The notes under the pieces: model-generated
Told to the model about the DNA's origin: nothing
Seen by the model: the letters and a program-made list of their open reading frames with translations, nothing else
Databases searched by the model: none
Made by a program: the position numbers and the translations under genes
NCBI GenBank assembly: GCA_023897205.1
Contig: JAHWDD010000009.1
Span: 434,001-498,000 of the forward strand
Origin: Exophiala sp. HKRS030
Taxonomy: Eukaryota > Ascomycota > Eurotiomycetes > Chaetothyriales > Herpotrichiellaceae
DNA length: 64,000 nt
Direction: 5' to 3'
Part shown: positions 54,601 through 64,000 of the stretch, one piece after another
How positions within the stretch are numbered: position 1 is the first letter of the stretch
How the letters are laid out: each line of letters begins with the position of its first letter

Positions 54601-57600
54601 CTCGCCAAAAGGTACATGCAAGACTACCGATTCGAAAGGTGTGAAGCTGCCTTATGCTTCTGTCTCTCTACTATGCAGAGTCTTTCAAGATTATGGACAA
54701 CTCGGGAGGAGACTGACGATCTACGTGAAACTGCACTCGATATTTACGACTGGTTTCTGAACACCGCTCTTGGGAAGCAAATTGCTAGTCGCAGAGTGCT
54801 CCTACACATCACAAACTTGCTAGACTCGCTTATGAGACAGAATGCATCCTTCGATGAAGAAGAGCTCCCTTCTCCCAGAACTAGCCTACTCCATATTTTG
54901 AAGGCTGGTAATGTCACGACGAAATACGGGTTAGGCAAGAAATTAACCCGCATATTTGAGAAATATGTTTTGAGTCAACATGAGGCTATTTTCGACGATA
55001 TCGTTGAAAATCTGCCCTCTGACCCGGATAACAAGGAAGGTATTGCCGTTCGGCTCCATGTCATAGCACAACTTGGTGCTCATTGGCATACTGTACTGCG
55101 ACAAGCCACTTACCATACCTTTGAGACGGTCGCAAATGTACCATCGACAATGCCAATGGCCACAGCTTGCATTGCAGAGATGTGTACGACACTTGGCCTG
55201 AAATCACCCCGGGTTTTATTTGGGCTTTTTGCTCCACAGATATTCTACACTTGGCTGAGTAGAGGCTCTCTGGCACAAATTCCTTACCTTGCTTTCAGCT
55301 ACATTTCTCTTAAGGAGCTTGCGTTGGACAATATCGCAGAACTCGTTGGTCAGATTGCACTCCGAGGCTCGAGCCATGCGGAAGAGCTTGCGGTTCTTGT
55401 CGAACAAGAGTGGTTGTCCCTTCTGTCCGATCATTTTCCGTATGCTGAAGCCTATACCCTTGCGTCTGAAACCAGTGTACCGAAACAAGAGCGCATCTAC
55501 GATGGATCAGAGAAACTGATACGTAAACAACTTGGATCTGAATCTTATTTGAGGCTGTTACGTTACAATCTTCCCGAGATTGTCGCTCGTCTGGTAATAA
55601 CGCTGCAAGATGACCGCGCAATTGACAAATCTTTCGAGAAGAATGACGAAACATCTGCTCTTTGTGCATGGCAAGAAATGGCCTCCATGTCAGATTCAAA
55701 CACACAGATTCCACTTTCTCAGCAGCCTTCTTTCAGAGCCCGATGTTTGTTAGACGAACTCAATTACTTATACCAACGACTTGATATTCAGTCTACCGAC
55801 GTCTGGACCTCCGCCTTGTTGATTCATGTCTATAGACAGCTGCTCGAGAGAATATATCCAGCACTGGGCTCGTTGCATGTTTGTAGCATCATTCGGAAGA
55901 TTCGTATTGCAGTCAGCCTTGCAGGCCCAGTTGCCCTGGAAGGCTATCCACTGGAAATGATTTTGCACAATCTGCGACCATATCTTACGATGTTTGAGTG
56001 TGCCGAGGACACAATGGCGATTTACCAGTATTTGTTAAAAGCTGGGAAGGCCTATCTCAACAAAAATCCATCCTTCATTGCTGGCTTAGGTGTAGCAATC
56101 TTCACTTCTCTTATTGGCTTCATGGGTTCCTCTCAAGATAGCACGACCCAGGAAATTCATTTCGTTTCGACAATGAACAAGGCGCAGGCCTTTCGAAGCT
56201 ACCTTGGTGATTATCTCGACTCTATGAGTCTCGCAGAGGGAACTGAAAAGGCGAGGTCGACCTTCCAGTCTCTTGTGCAACACGCCAAAGCCATAACATC
56301 CTCAGGGAACAGCTCAAAAAGTTCAAGCGAAGGAAGCCTGCTGCAAGTTCTTCTCGCTGATAGAGCCTCAGAGGAACCTTTACTTACAAATATCCACTTT
56401 GACATCGCTATTGGTATTCTGTGTCAGCATTTCCAGCCTGCAACCAGCCGTTCGGATGATATTCTTGAAGATGATCTCCAAGCAGCGCAGTTCTCTCCTA
56501 TCTTAGGCACAATCGTCAAAAGGATCAACTTGAACCAGCCATTCCGCATATGGACTGCAGAAATAATTGGCCGGGGGCATATCATGCGCGGCTTGCGCTT
56601 TAATGCTAGAAGGGAAAAATCGATCGAATATCCTTCAGACGTAACCCAAGTTGAGCCGGATCAGGACGCCATACATTCTTATACCAGTATTGTTGAGTTT
56701 CTTTTAGATCTCATATGGGGCTCCGACTTTACTGCCTCAGCCTATGCCGAAAAAACTCTGCAACTGATATTCAGTGGCATGCCCGATAGATCTCAAGATG
56801 ATGTGCTCCAACAAAAAGTCGAAAGGGATTTGATTCATCAGCTGAAGTACAAGCATTTCCCATGTCCTGCGATCCCTCTCCCACAACCAAGTATCCTGAC
56901 TGCGGAAAGACTGCCCTCCTCCACCCACGAGAATGGGAGTTGGGCTAGTGATATCGTGGCTGAAATCAGTGACTCTGCAGCTCACGATCCAGTTTTGAGC
57001 TTTCTCAAGCCCATTGCGCTTGCACTCTCGGGTTCCGCGGACATCTTACTACCATTTGCCGCGCACCTGGTTCTTCTCCGAGAGATAAATGCGCAGCAGA
57101 CATTCAAAGACAAATTATCCCACGGGTTCACAAGTGTTTTCCATTCGGGCTCACGATCGCCCGAAAAGCCACGTCGACTAGCTTTGCAAACTCTCTTATA
57201 CCTGCAAAGATGCCGATTTCCAAATGAGACCAATATTACTGCGCGGAATTCTTGGCTCGATATTGACTTGGGTGATGCTGCCATTGCTGCGGCCGAATGC
57301 CGAATGTGGCATGAAGCACTCTTGTTGTTAGAACTGCAGCACTCGTATGCCGGGCTACAATCTGGCCGCTCGTCCCGAAGGTCATTTGCAAGCGCCAAAA
57401 GCGTCCCTGGAGAAGTGGTTGCGAAAGTTTATGAAAATGTTGACGACCCTGACTTCTTCTATGGTAAAAAACAAGAATTCGACCTTGCTGAAGTCGTCAG
57501 CAAAATGACACATGAAGGCGCAAGCCAAACATCGCTTTCTCTGCACAGCGCAATGCTTGACACGCGGTTGAGAATGGGCGACCAGGGGCAGTCTTTTGCT

Positions 57601-60589
57601 TCCATTGCACAAGTTACTGCATCCTCGTTGAGTGCCGCAAACATGCAAGGTATTTCTGAAGCTGTAAGACAATACTACGAAGATTCTGGCAACAACACGG
57701 AGCTTGCTATGGGACTGCTGCCCAACAGTGACTGGGACGTCCAGCCCATGAATCGATCAATCACATACTCCAAGGACATGTCCACCTGGCTACAAGATCT
57801 CTATCACACGACCAAGAAGCAGGATTTGATCGATAAATTAGATCAATCCTTACTTTTACTCATTGATGACATGGAAGCCAGCGTTTCCGGCAATGCTCAG
57901 ACCAGCGATATCTTGACACATTTGGCCATACGTGGAGAAATCAAGCAGATCATGTTGGCAAAAAGTCCGGAAGACTTGGAAGTTGTGTGGGCGAGAATTG
58001 AGGCAAGGGATGAGCGGGTCAAGCTAGTCGAGTAAGTTATCATACTCATGTTCTAGCACACTCGTACTAATTTGAGTATTCAGGTTCGAAAGACTGTCTC
58101 CAATACTTGATGGAAGAGAATCATCATTTGCTGCCATGCGGCGGAACGTCAATCTGCAAGCCGCTTTCTCCTTGAGTCCAAACCAAGCCCTCCGCAATGA
58201 GGTTCGGGCAGCCAGACACTCACTTGAGCTAGCATCCAAGTTTGATGTGCCACAATTCTGTCTAAATCGAACTTTGTACTTGTCAGAACTCAATCAGGTA
58301 GCCAATCAATCGGGATTGGAGGTAGATGTTGCCGTCCGATACGACCTTGCAAGAACATTGTGGTCCCAGGATGAAACAGCTGTTTCGATTGGCATCTTGC
58401 AAAAGTTGAAGGAGCGCGATGATACGGCCAAACAAGCCATTCCGGTCACGAGAGCAGCCATCTTGACTGAACTTGGTCACAGGATCGCCGAGGCTCGCCT
58501 CGAGAAGCCAGATGAAATTATTTCCCGATACCTTATACCTTCGTTTGAGGAGATACGCGGCCACGAGAACGGATCAGAGGCTGGCAGGGTTTACCACAAC
58601 TTTGCAAGTTTCTGTGACACGCAACTTCAAGACACTGACAATCTGGACGACTTTACCAGAATCAGCAAGATCAGAGATCGCAAAGACCAGGAGGTCCGAG
58701 AACTTGAACAAATGTACAAGAGCAGCCGTGATGATCGACAAAAGAAACAATTGAAGATACACCTGGACAGAGCACGAACGTGGTTCAAGATTGATGATGA
58801 GGAATGGAAACGCGTGCGGAGCAATCGAGAAGAACTCATACTAAATTGCCTGGAGAACTACCTTCTTTCGATGAAGGCATCTGATGACTACCCGAACGAT
58901 ACTCTTCGACTTCTGGCTTTGTGGCTCAATCAAGCGGAAAGTCGAGAAGCGAATAAGGTGGTTGGCAAACATTTACCTGGTGTGCCTACTATTAGATTCG
59001 CCCCCCTGGTCAATCAGCTTTCGTCGCGCTTGCTCGACATCAAAGATGATTTCCAAAAAAACCTTATGGATCTGATGTTTCGAATCTGCTCTGACCACCC
59101 CTACCACAGCCTCTATCAACTTTTTGCTGCGAGTAAGAGCAAGGCACTGAAACAAGATGAGGTTGCTGTCTCTCGCAACCATGCCGCCATCAGACTGTCT
59201 GAAATAGTCAACAAGAAGAGTGTCTCAGCTGCAATCTGGGTGGCGCTCCACAACTCTTGCATCCAATTCCACCGAGTTGCTTCGGAGAGCCTTTCAGAGA
59301 AGGAGAAACGACAGGGCTCGAAAATTCAACTACGGAAACTGCAATCTGGTCAGAAACTTGAGAACGTCTTATCCGAGGCTCACACTAGGATCGCTCCGCC
59401 AACCTTGAATATCCCTCTCCGGCCTGATCACGACTATTCGAGTGTGCCTACATTTGTAAAGTTCGACCCAATGATTTCTATCGCTGGTGGGTTGTCGAAT
59501 CCCAAGATCGTCACCATGACTGCTTCCGATGGGCAGCGATACAAGATGCTTCTCAAAAGCGGAAATGATGATTTACGTCAAGATGCGATCATGGAACAAG
59601 TCTTTCAACAAGTTTCGGATCTTCTCAAAGACCACCGTGCCACTCGACAGCGGAATTTGGACATTCGAACATACAAAGTCATTCCCTTGACAACGAATTC
59701 GGGTATCATTGAGTTCGTCAAAGACACTCTCCCACTGCATGACTACCTTCTACCAGCCCATGAACGCTTCTTCCCGAAGGACTACAAGCCCAACAAATGC
59801 AGGAAAGAGATTGCGGAAGTTCAGACGAAAGGTCTGGAGCAACGTCTCCGTACCTACCGAACTGTCACGGCCAACTTTCATCCAGTCATGCGCTTCTTCT
59901 TCATGGAGAGATTCCCCGATCCCGACGATTGGTTCTACAAGAGATTGAACTACAGCCGCTCCATGGCCGCGGTCAGCATCCTCGGTCATGTTCTGGGGCT
60001 TGGTGATCGACACGGCCACAATATCCTCCTCGACGAGAACTCGGGTGAAGTGGTCCACATCGATTTGGGCGTGGCGTTTGAAGCGGGTCGAGTCTTGCCG
60101 ATTCCAGAAGTCGTGCCCTTCCGTTTGACACGAGACCTGGTCGACGGTATGGGTCTGACCGGCGTCGAGGGTGTTTTTCGGCGGTGCTGCAATTTCACGC
60201 TCGAAGCGTTGCGTGTGGACCAAGAATCCATCATGACCATCTTGGATGTGCTCAGGTACGATCCCTTGCACACGTGGTCCATCTCGCCCTTGCGACTACA
60301 GAGGATGCAAGAAAACAACGAACAAGCCGAAGCCACCGCAGCAGGTGCCGGCGCTGGTGCCTCTGTTGCCGCCGGTGTCGATGGTGGTGGCGGTGGTATG
60401 TTGCCACATGATTTGGCGAGTCGAAGAGAAGCCAATGAGCCTAGCGAGGCAGACCGTGCCTTGACCATCGTCGCGAAGAAACTGGGCAAAGCGTTGAGCG
60501 TGGAGGCCACCGTGAATGAACTGATCCGACAAGCGACGGATGAAAGAAACCTTGCAGCGTTGTTTTGTGGATGGGCGGCTTATGCGTAG
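51615..60589 (+). CDS. TEL1: Tel1/ATM phosphatidylinositol-3-kinase-related protein kinase
   Basis: Exons 51615-51648, 51712-51759, 51807-51849, 51900-58031 and 58084-60589 join in frame to 2920 residues, the usual Tel1 size. The three tiny first exons give MAEVKLIVAAIGKLEADTQR and RVRTEGLEALKSAL, the TAN-motif region, before VFHKIFELLYTIIAREKSAF. A long HEAT solenoid and FAT domain follow. The kinase core includes KMLLKSGNDDLRQDAIMEQVF, the catalytic GLGDRHGHNILLDENSGEVVHIDLG and VPFRLTRDLVDGMG. The C-terminal FATC is VNELIRQATDERNLAALFCGWAAYA in function, ending at the stop. An Ala/Gly-rich linker (about 60335-60405) lies between kinase and FATC. Tel1 acts in the nucleus in double-strand-break signalling and telomere maintenance. 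Confidence 0.95.
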
Positions 60590-61037
60590 TGCGTGACCGA
60601 TGAAGATTTCAAGATGAGAAGAAATGTTGAATATGCAATCGAAAATGCAGAAGAGACTGTCAAGTTGAATTGGGGGTTTTCGGGGCCTTCAAGAGGTAGA
60701 CAAAATAAAATTGATGTGTTTCGACCCTCTCTGGGTTTTTCTTTTATTTCCATCATGACACGGGAAGTGGTAACCAGAAATCGGTACAAATGATTATTTA
60801 TTGTACAGGCGTCGCCACCTCTGTTCTTTTTTCTTGTCTGATATTACAAGACATATCATAAACCGTGATGGTATAATGTACATGATGTACTTTCCGCCCG
60901 GCCAACACTGATGTCCGAAAGACCACATCGTTACACCCAAAGTTGTCTAGACGATCGCCAGATATTTTTTTTTGTGGAATAGCCGTGCTCATGTAACAAA
61001 TCAGAAGGCCACTTGAATCTCACCCAATCAACTCGGC
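60590..61037. other. Convergent intergenic region, TEL1 / mitochondrial DNA polymerase
   Basis: 448 bases between converging stop codons. The T-run near 60966-60973 and AT-rich sequence fit 3' UTRs. No gene is seen. Confidence 0.4.
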
Positions 61038-64000
61038 TCAAACCTCCCAACCGTCCTGTGACAACTTGTACGTCAACGGGCTCGTCGATTTCTTATCGGC
61101 CAGCCATGGTGCCGCCTTGTTTGTTCCGCTTCCGTTTGCAGGACTGCCACCGAAAGTCTTGGCGTATCCCAGGTTCCACCGGTCCTCTACCTCCATCAAC
61201 ATTGCCCTCTGGGGCTGAGCGTGAGGTGGGATGGGGACTTTTGGTTTGGGACGACGTCCACGTGGAGCTTTGGGAAGTTTTGTTGGTGATGTTGTCGCCC
61301 CGCCGGCACTATCGTTGTCGTTTTCTTTTCCGCCTTCATTCGACAACCCCGAATCGGCCTTCTCGGCATCCTTGATGATACTCTTCAATTCCTTGTCATC
61401 GCTCGTGATCTGAGCGCGGATATAGCCTACATCGACACCGTCGACACCGTTCAACGTCGACATGACACTCGCCCTGGGAGTATAGGTGTACTTGTCCAGA
61501 TCGATGGGTCCGGTCTTGGGCTGTATCGCGGGATCGAGAAACGCTTCACTCCCTTTCGCCAAGAGTTGATTGACGTCCAGACTCTCGCCGTGTGGGATAT
61601 TTTCGGGGTGGCTGGGCGTGACGCAGTCCATGTCGACTTCCTTGCGGAGGACGTGGTCGATGTCGACGGCCGAAAAGAACGCACACGACTGGGGCAAGTC
61701 TTCTATGCCCATCTGTTGGCTGAACATGGCTCTCGTCCAGAGATTGCTGATCTGAAGGGCCAAGGCGGCTTTGTATCTGTCTTCACGCTTGACTAGGTAC
61801 CGAATCTCGTCGTGTACGGTGATGGCGAGGCGAGCGTCGAGGTTGAAGCGTCGGATGAGGTGATCCATACTGATGATCAGGAGATGCAGGTAGTCAACTC
61901 CAGAGGATTGAATGGCCCAATTGATCCGCGACGTCATGAACGAGCCTTGGTTGATGAAACGGCGCATCAAGGCTTCAGTGATGCCGGCGCCGAGGACCGG
62001 AGTGCGAGGACGTTCTTGTTCCGCAAACTCTTCGAGGCGGTTGAAGACGAATGACTCGGTTCCGCCTCGCCAGAACGAGCCCGCCCCGAATGCTTTCCGA
62101 CGAGTCCGTGTTCCTTTCGTCTCCTTGTAGAGTCGTGAGGCGATCTCGTTGGTTTCCTTTTCAGAGAGGAGAGGATTGAATTGGCGCAGCAATTGTGCCG
62201 CGAATCTGAGACCTGCACCGTAAATGCGGCCGTAGTTGAAGACCTTGGCATCGTTGCGGGAGATTCCTAGAATCTTTGCCGTCTTCGAGTGCAGATCAGT
62301 GCCGGCGGCCTTGGTCCCCTCGAGGGTCATGAAGCCTATCGCGTTGCCACCGTGTAATTGGAATTGCGCATCACCGACGAGTGAAGCAATCCAAAGTTCT
62401 TGGCTATCAACGTCGGCACCGACGAAGCAATATCCCGGTGGAGCTTTGATCATAGCTTTCAGCTCAGAGCCTACGCGATTGGCTTTGGCGTTCGAAGCCG
62501 TGAGCCAGGTGTTTTCCACAGCACGACGGGTGATAGTTCCCATCGGTATGATCTGAGGAAGGATGAACCCTTGATTCGTTTTGCCAGCCAGAGAAGGATC
62601 TCGATCTGCCTCTCTGACGACCATCTGAGATGTGATTCTATCCCGAGCTGAGATCCAGTATGAACACGATGCGTTCATTTCCAGAGCCTCTTTCGCTAGC
62701 CCAAATTGTGAAGATAGTGTCCCTGCTTCAAAATACTGCAGGTATCCTTTAGCCAAAGGTGTGACACACCGAGCTGTAGGACCGTCCTTGTGTGGCAGTT
62801 TGAAGTAAGCATTCTTCATGTCAGACTTTAGTGTCTCGTTGGTCTCCTCGGACATGTCGCAGGCCACAACGTTGCTATTCTCGTATTTGAGAACATCCTT
62901 GTGAGGGACTCGAAAGGTCCATCCGTGTTTGTCGGACCAGATGAGAGGATATCCATCCCATGAGAGCTTGAGCAGTATCGGAGCGATTCTAGTTCGGACA
63001 GTCAAGTTGAGAGGGGAAGTGTTGGAGGTGAAGAGGTCTCTGTACCAGTTAGGTGCACCTGGCTTCTTCTGACGAGCAACAGGAACGGGCGCCTCGCCCT
63101 TCTTCCTCGTCTTTTTATACTTGATCTCCTGCCCTGACCAGTCCAGCTGGTTAAGCCATGGGTCTGTCGTGTAGACCTCTGGCTTCTCTTTGACTGCTAG
63201 TGCTGCCTCCGACAGCTGGATTAACCTGTCTTCGACATCCTTCAGCCTTTGCTGATATGTGCCCTCGGCTCTTTTTAAATACTGATCCCACGACTCATCA
63301 ACGGGCAGGATGACAGACGAGAGATGTCTCAAGGCACCAAAGCTGACTGGATGAGGGCATGTCTCCAGAAAATTCGGAAACACTTTCTGGAAGACTCTGT
63401 GGGTGATGGCCACGTCTGCGGCACAATAGTCGAGCAGCTCGTCGATTCTTTCGCGGATACCGTCACGATCGAGCTCGCCAAAAAAGTCTCGTTGGCTCTT
63501 GTCGATGGTCACGCCGCAATGGAATTTTGCGACATCACGGAGAGAGTTGATGGAACTTCTCCCCACCCACAATTCCTCCTCTTCCTCGCTCAACATCTTG
63601 TTCTCCAGCATTCTTTGTAGTTCGAGGGAGTTGTGATCGCCGGCCATCTTGTCCCTGAGATCTCTATTCTTCTTGTGTTTCATCCACGTCGGCCTCTGTC
63701 TCGAGCACATTCCGTTCACAGCGACATGTAACGACATTGTGTCGATGAAGAAATTCTTCGACTGCTTTAGGTCGTACTCTTCCTTGACTCTTGCTCGATC
63801 ATAGCCAATATTGTGCCCGACTACAATCCGCGGTTTCGTCGGGTCGCCCAAAGGTATCAGTTGCCGGGGGTTGTCTGATTCTCCGAGAAGATAGGGCGAT
63901 ATCCATGCGTACCACGCAGACGGGCTCGCGGCCGTTGCCATGACCGCGAAGGGTGTTTCCTTCCACATTGTTTCGACATCGAATGACAACATGGTCTCGT
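61038..64000 (-). CDS. MIP1: Mitochondrial DNA polymerase gamma (Mip1-like), 5' end cut by window
   Basis: The frame is open through the right edge, so the protein start is outside the window. The Met at 63992 lies inside the Exo I motif (MLSFDVETMW) and is not the start. Visible motifs in order: Exo I FDVET, Exo II VVGHNIGYDRARVKEEY, Exo III DYCAADVAITHRVF; polymerase motif A VGADVDSQELWIASLVGD, motif B RNDAKVFNYGRIYGAGLRFAAQLL (two halves), motif C ITVHDEIRYLV. After residue 820 of the visible part there is a fungal C-terminal extension, rich in charged residues and PRGRRPKPK. This is the replicase and proofreading exonuclease of mitochondrial DNA. It converges with TEL1. Confidence 0.95.
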   Translation of the reverse strand, partial: ETMLSFDVETMWKETPFAVMATAASPSAWYAWISPYLLGESDNPRQLIPLGDPTKPRIVVGHNIGYDRARVKEEYDLKQSKNFFIDTMSLHVAVNGMCSRQRPTWMKHKKNRDLRDKMAGDHNSLELQRMLENKMLSEEEEELWVGRSSINSLRDVAKFHCGVTIDKSQRDFFGELDRDGIRERIDELLDYCAADVAITHRVFQKVFPNFLETCPHPVSFGALRHLSSVILPVDESWDQYLKRAEGTYQQRLKDVEDRLIQLSEAALAVKEKPEVYTTDPWLNQLDWSGQEIKYKKTRKKGEAPVPVARQKKPGAPNWYRDLFTSNTSPLNLTVRTRIAPILLKLSWDGYPLIWSDKHGWTFRVPHKDVLKYENSNVVACDMSEETNETLKSDMKNAYFKLPHKDGPTARCVTPLAKGYLQYFEAGTLSSQFGLAKEALEMNASCSYWISARDRITSQMVVREADRDPSLAGKTNQGFILPQIIPMGTITRRAVENTWLTASNAKANRVGSELKAMIKAPPGYCFVGADVDSQELWIASLVGDAQFQLHGGNAIGFMTLEGTKAAGTDLHSKTAKILGISRNDAKVFNYGRIYGAGLRFAAQLLRQFNPLLSEKETNEIASRLYKETKGTRTRRKAFGAGSFWRGGTESFVFNRLEEFAEQERPRTPVLGAGITEALMRRFINQGSFMTSRINWAIQSSGVDYLHLLIISMDHLIRRFNLDARLAITVHDEIRYLVKREDRYKAALALQISNLWTRAMFSQQMGIEDLPQSCAFFSAVDIDHVLRKEVDMDCVTPSHPENIPHGESLDVNQLLAKGSEAFLDPAIQPKTGPIDLDKYTYTPRASVMSTLNGVDGVDVGYIRAQITSDDKELKSIIKDAEKADSGLSNEGGKENDNDSAGGATTSPTKLPKAPRGRRPKPKVPIPPHAQPQRAMLMEVEDRWNLGYAKTFGGSPANGSGTNKAAPWLADKKSTSPLTYKLSQDGWEV

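Overview
The window is nuclear DNA of a filamentous ascomycete (Pezizomycotina). Genes are split by short GT-AG introns of about 45-145 bases, many with CTGAC/CTAAC-like branch sites. Several proteins are recognisably fungal: Zn2Cys6 regulators, a KRE2/MNT1-type mannosyltransferase, Pat1, Nup192, Tel1 and a mitochondrial DNA polymerase with a fungal C-terminal extension. A Eurotiomycete such as a black yeast is plausible, but the sequence alone does not prove it. I joined exons by hand by requiring open frames and plausible splice sites. I saw no tRNA, rRNA, CRISPR array or intact transposon.

Positions 1-20200 form an accessory metabolic block of small enzymes, transporters and regulators. 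The left half holds a 2-oxoglutarate/Fe(II) dioxygenase, an adenosine-deaminase-family hydrolase, a Zn2Cys6 regulator divergent from an NCS1 nucleobase permease, and a MATE exporter. The right half holds a NIF3-like protein, an iron-ADH/maleylacetate-reductase-like oxidoreductase, a cupin, an enoyl-reductase-like MDR protein, a 3-hydroxyisobutyrate-dehydrogenase-like enzyme, a DUF1330 protein, a metallo-beta-lactamase hydrolase and a second Zn2Cys6 regulator found only by splicing frames. The content suggests uptake and catabolism of a nitrogenous or cyclic substrate with local regulation; the substrate cannot be named.

Positions 21500-34540 carry mostly housekeeping genes: PAT1, a GT15 mannosyltransferase, mitochondrial ribosomal protein uS12m, a GNAT acetyltransferase, an unknown basic membrane-anchored protein, an aprataxin-like protein and Ras. 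Positions 34540-37540 are a 3-kb stretch without genes, holding repeated TACGGAGTA/TACTCCGTA motifs. Next come a MoCF-domain protein with a probable GC-AG intron, a glia maturation factor homologue with a probable ATG-only first exon, a phenol-2-monooxygenase-like flavoprotein and an unknown two-exon gene. From 46000 to the end lie NUP192 and TEL1, divergent from a 381-base promoter, and the 3' part of the mitochondrial DNA polymerase gene, convergent with TEL1.

The most unusual signal is at the end of the mannosyltransferase gene. Its stop is TGA followed by CTAG, the best-known readthrough context. The same frame then stays open for 64 codons and encodes a transmembrane helix followed by a basic tail. 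A weak 60-base in-frame intron would remove the same stop, so the locus may make two isoforms by either route.
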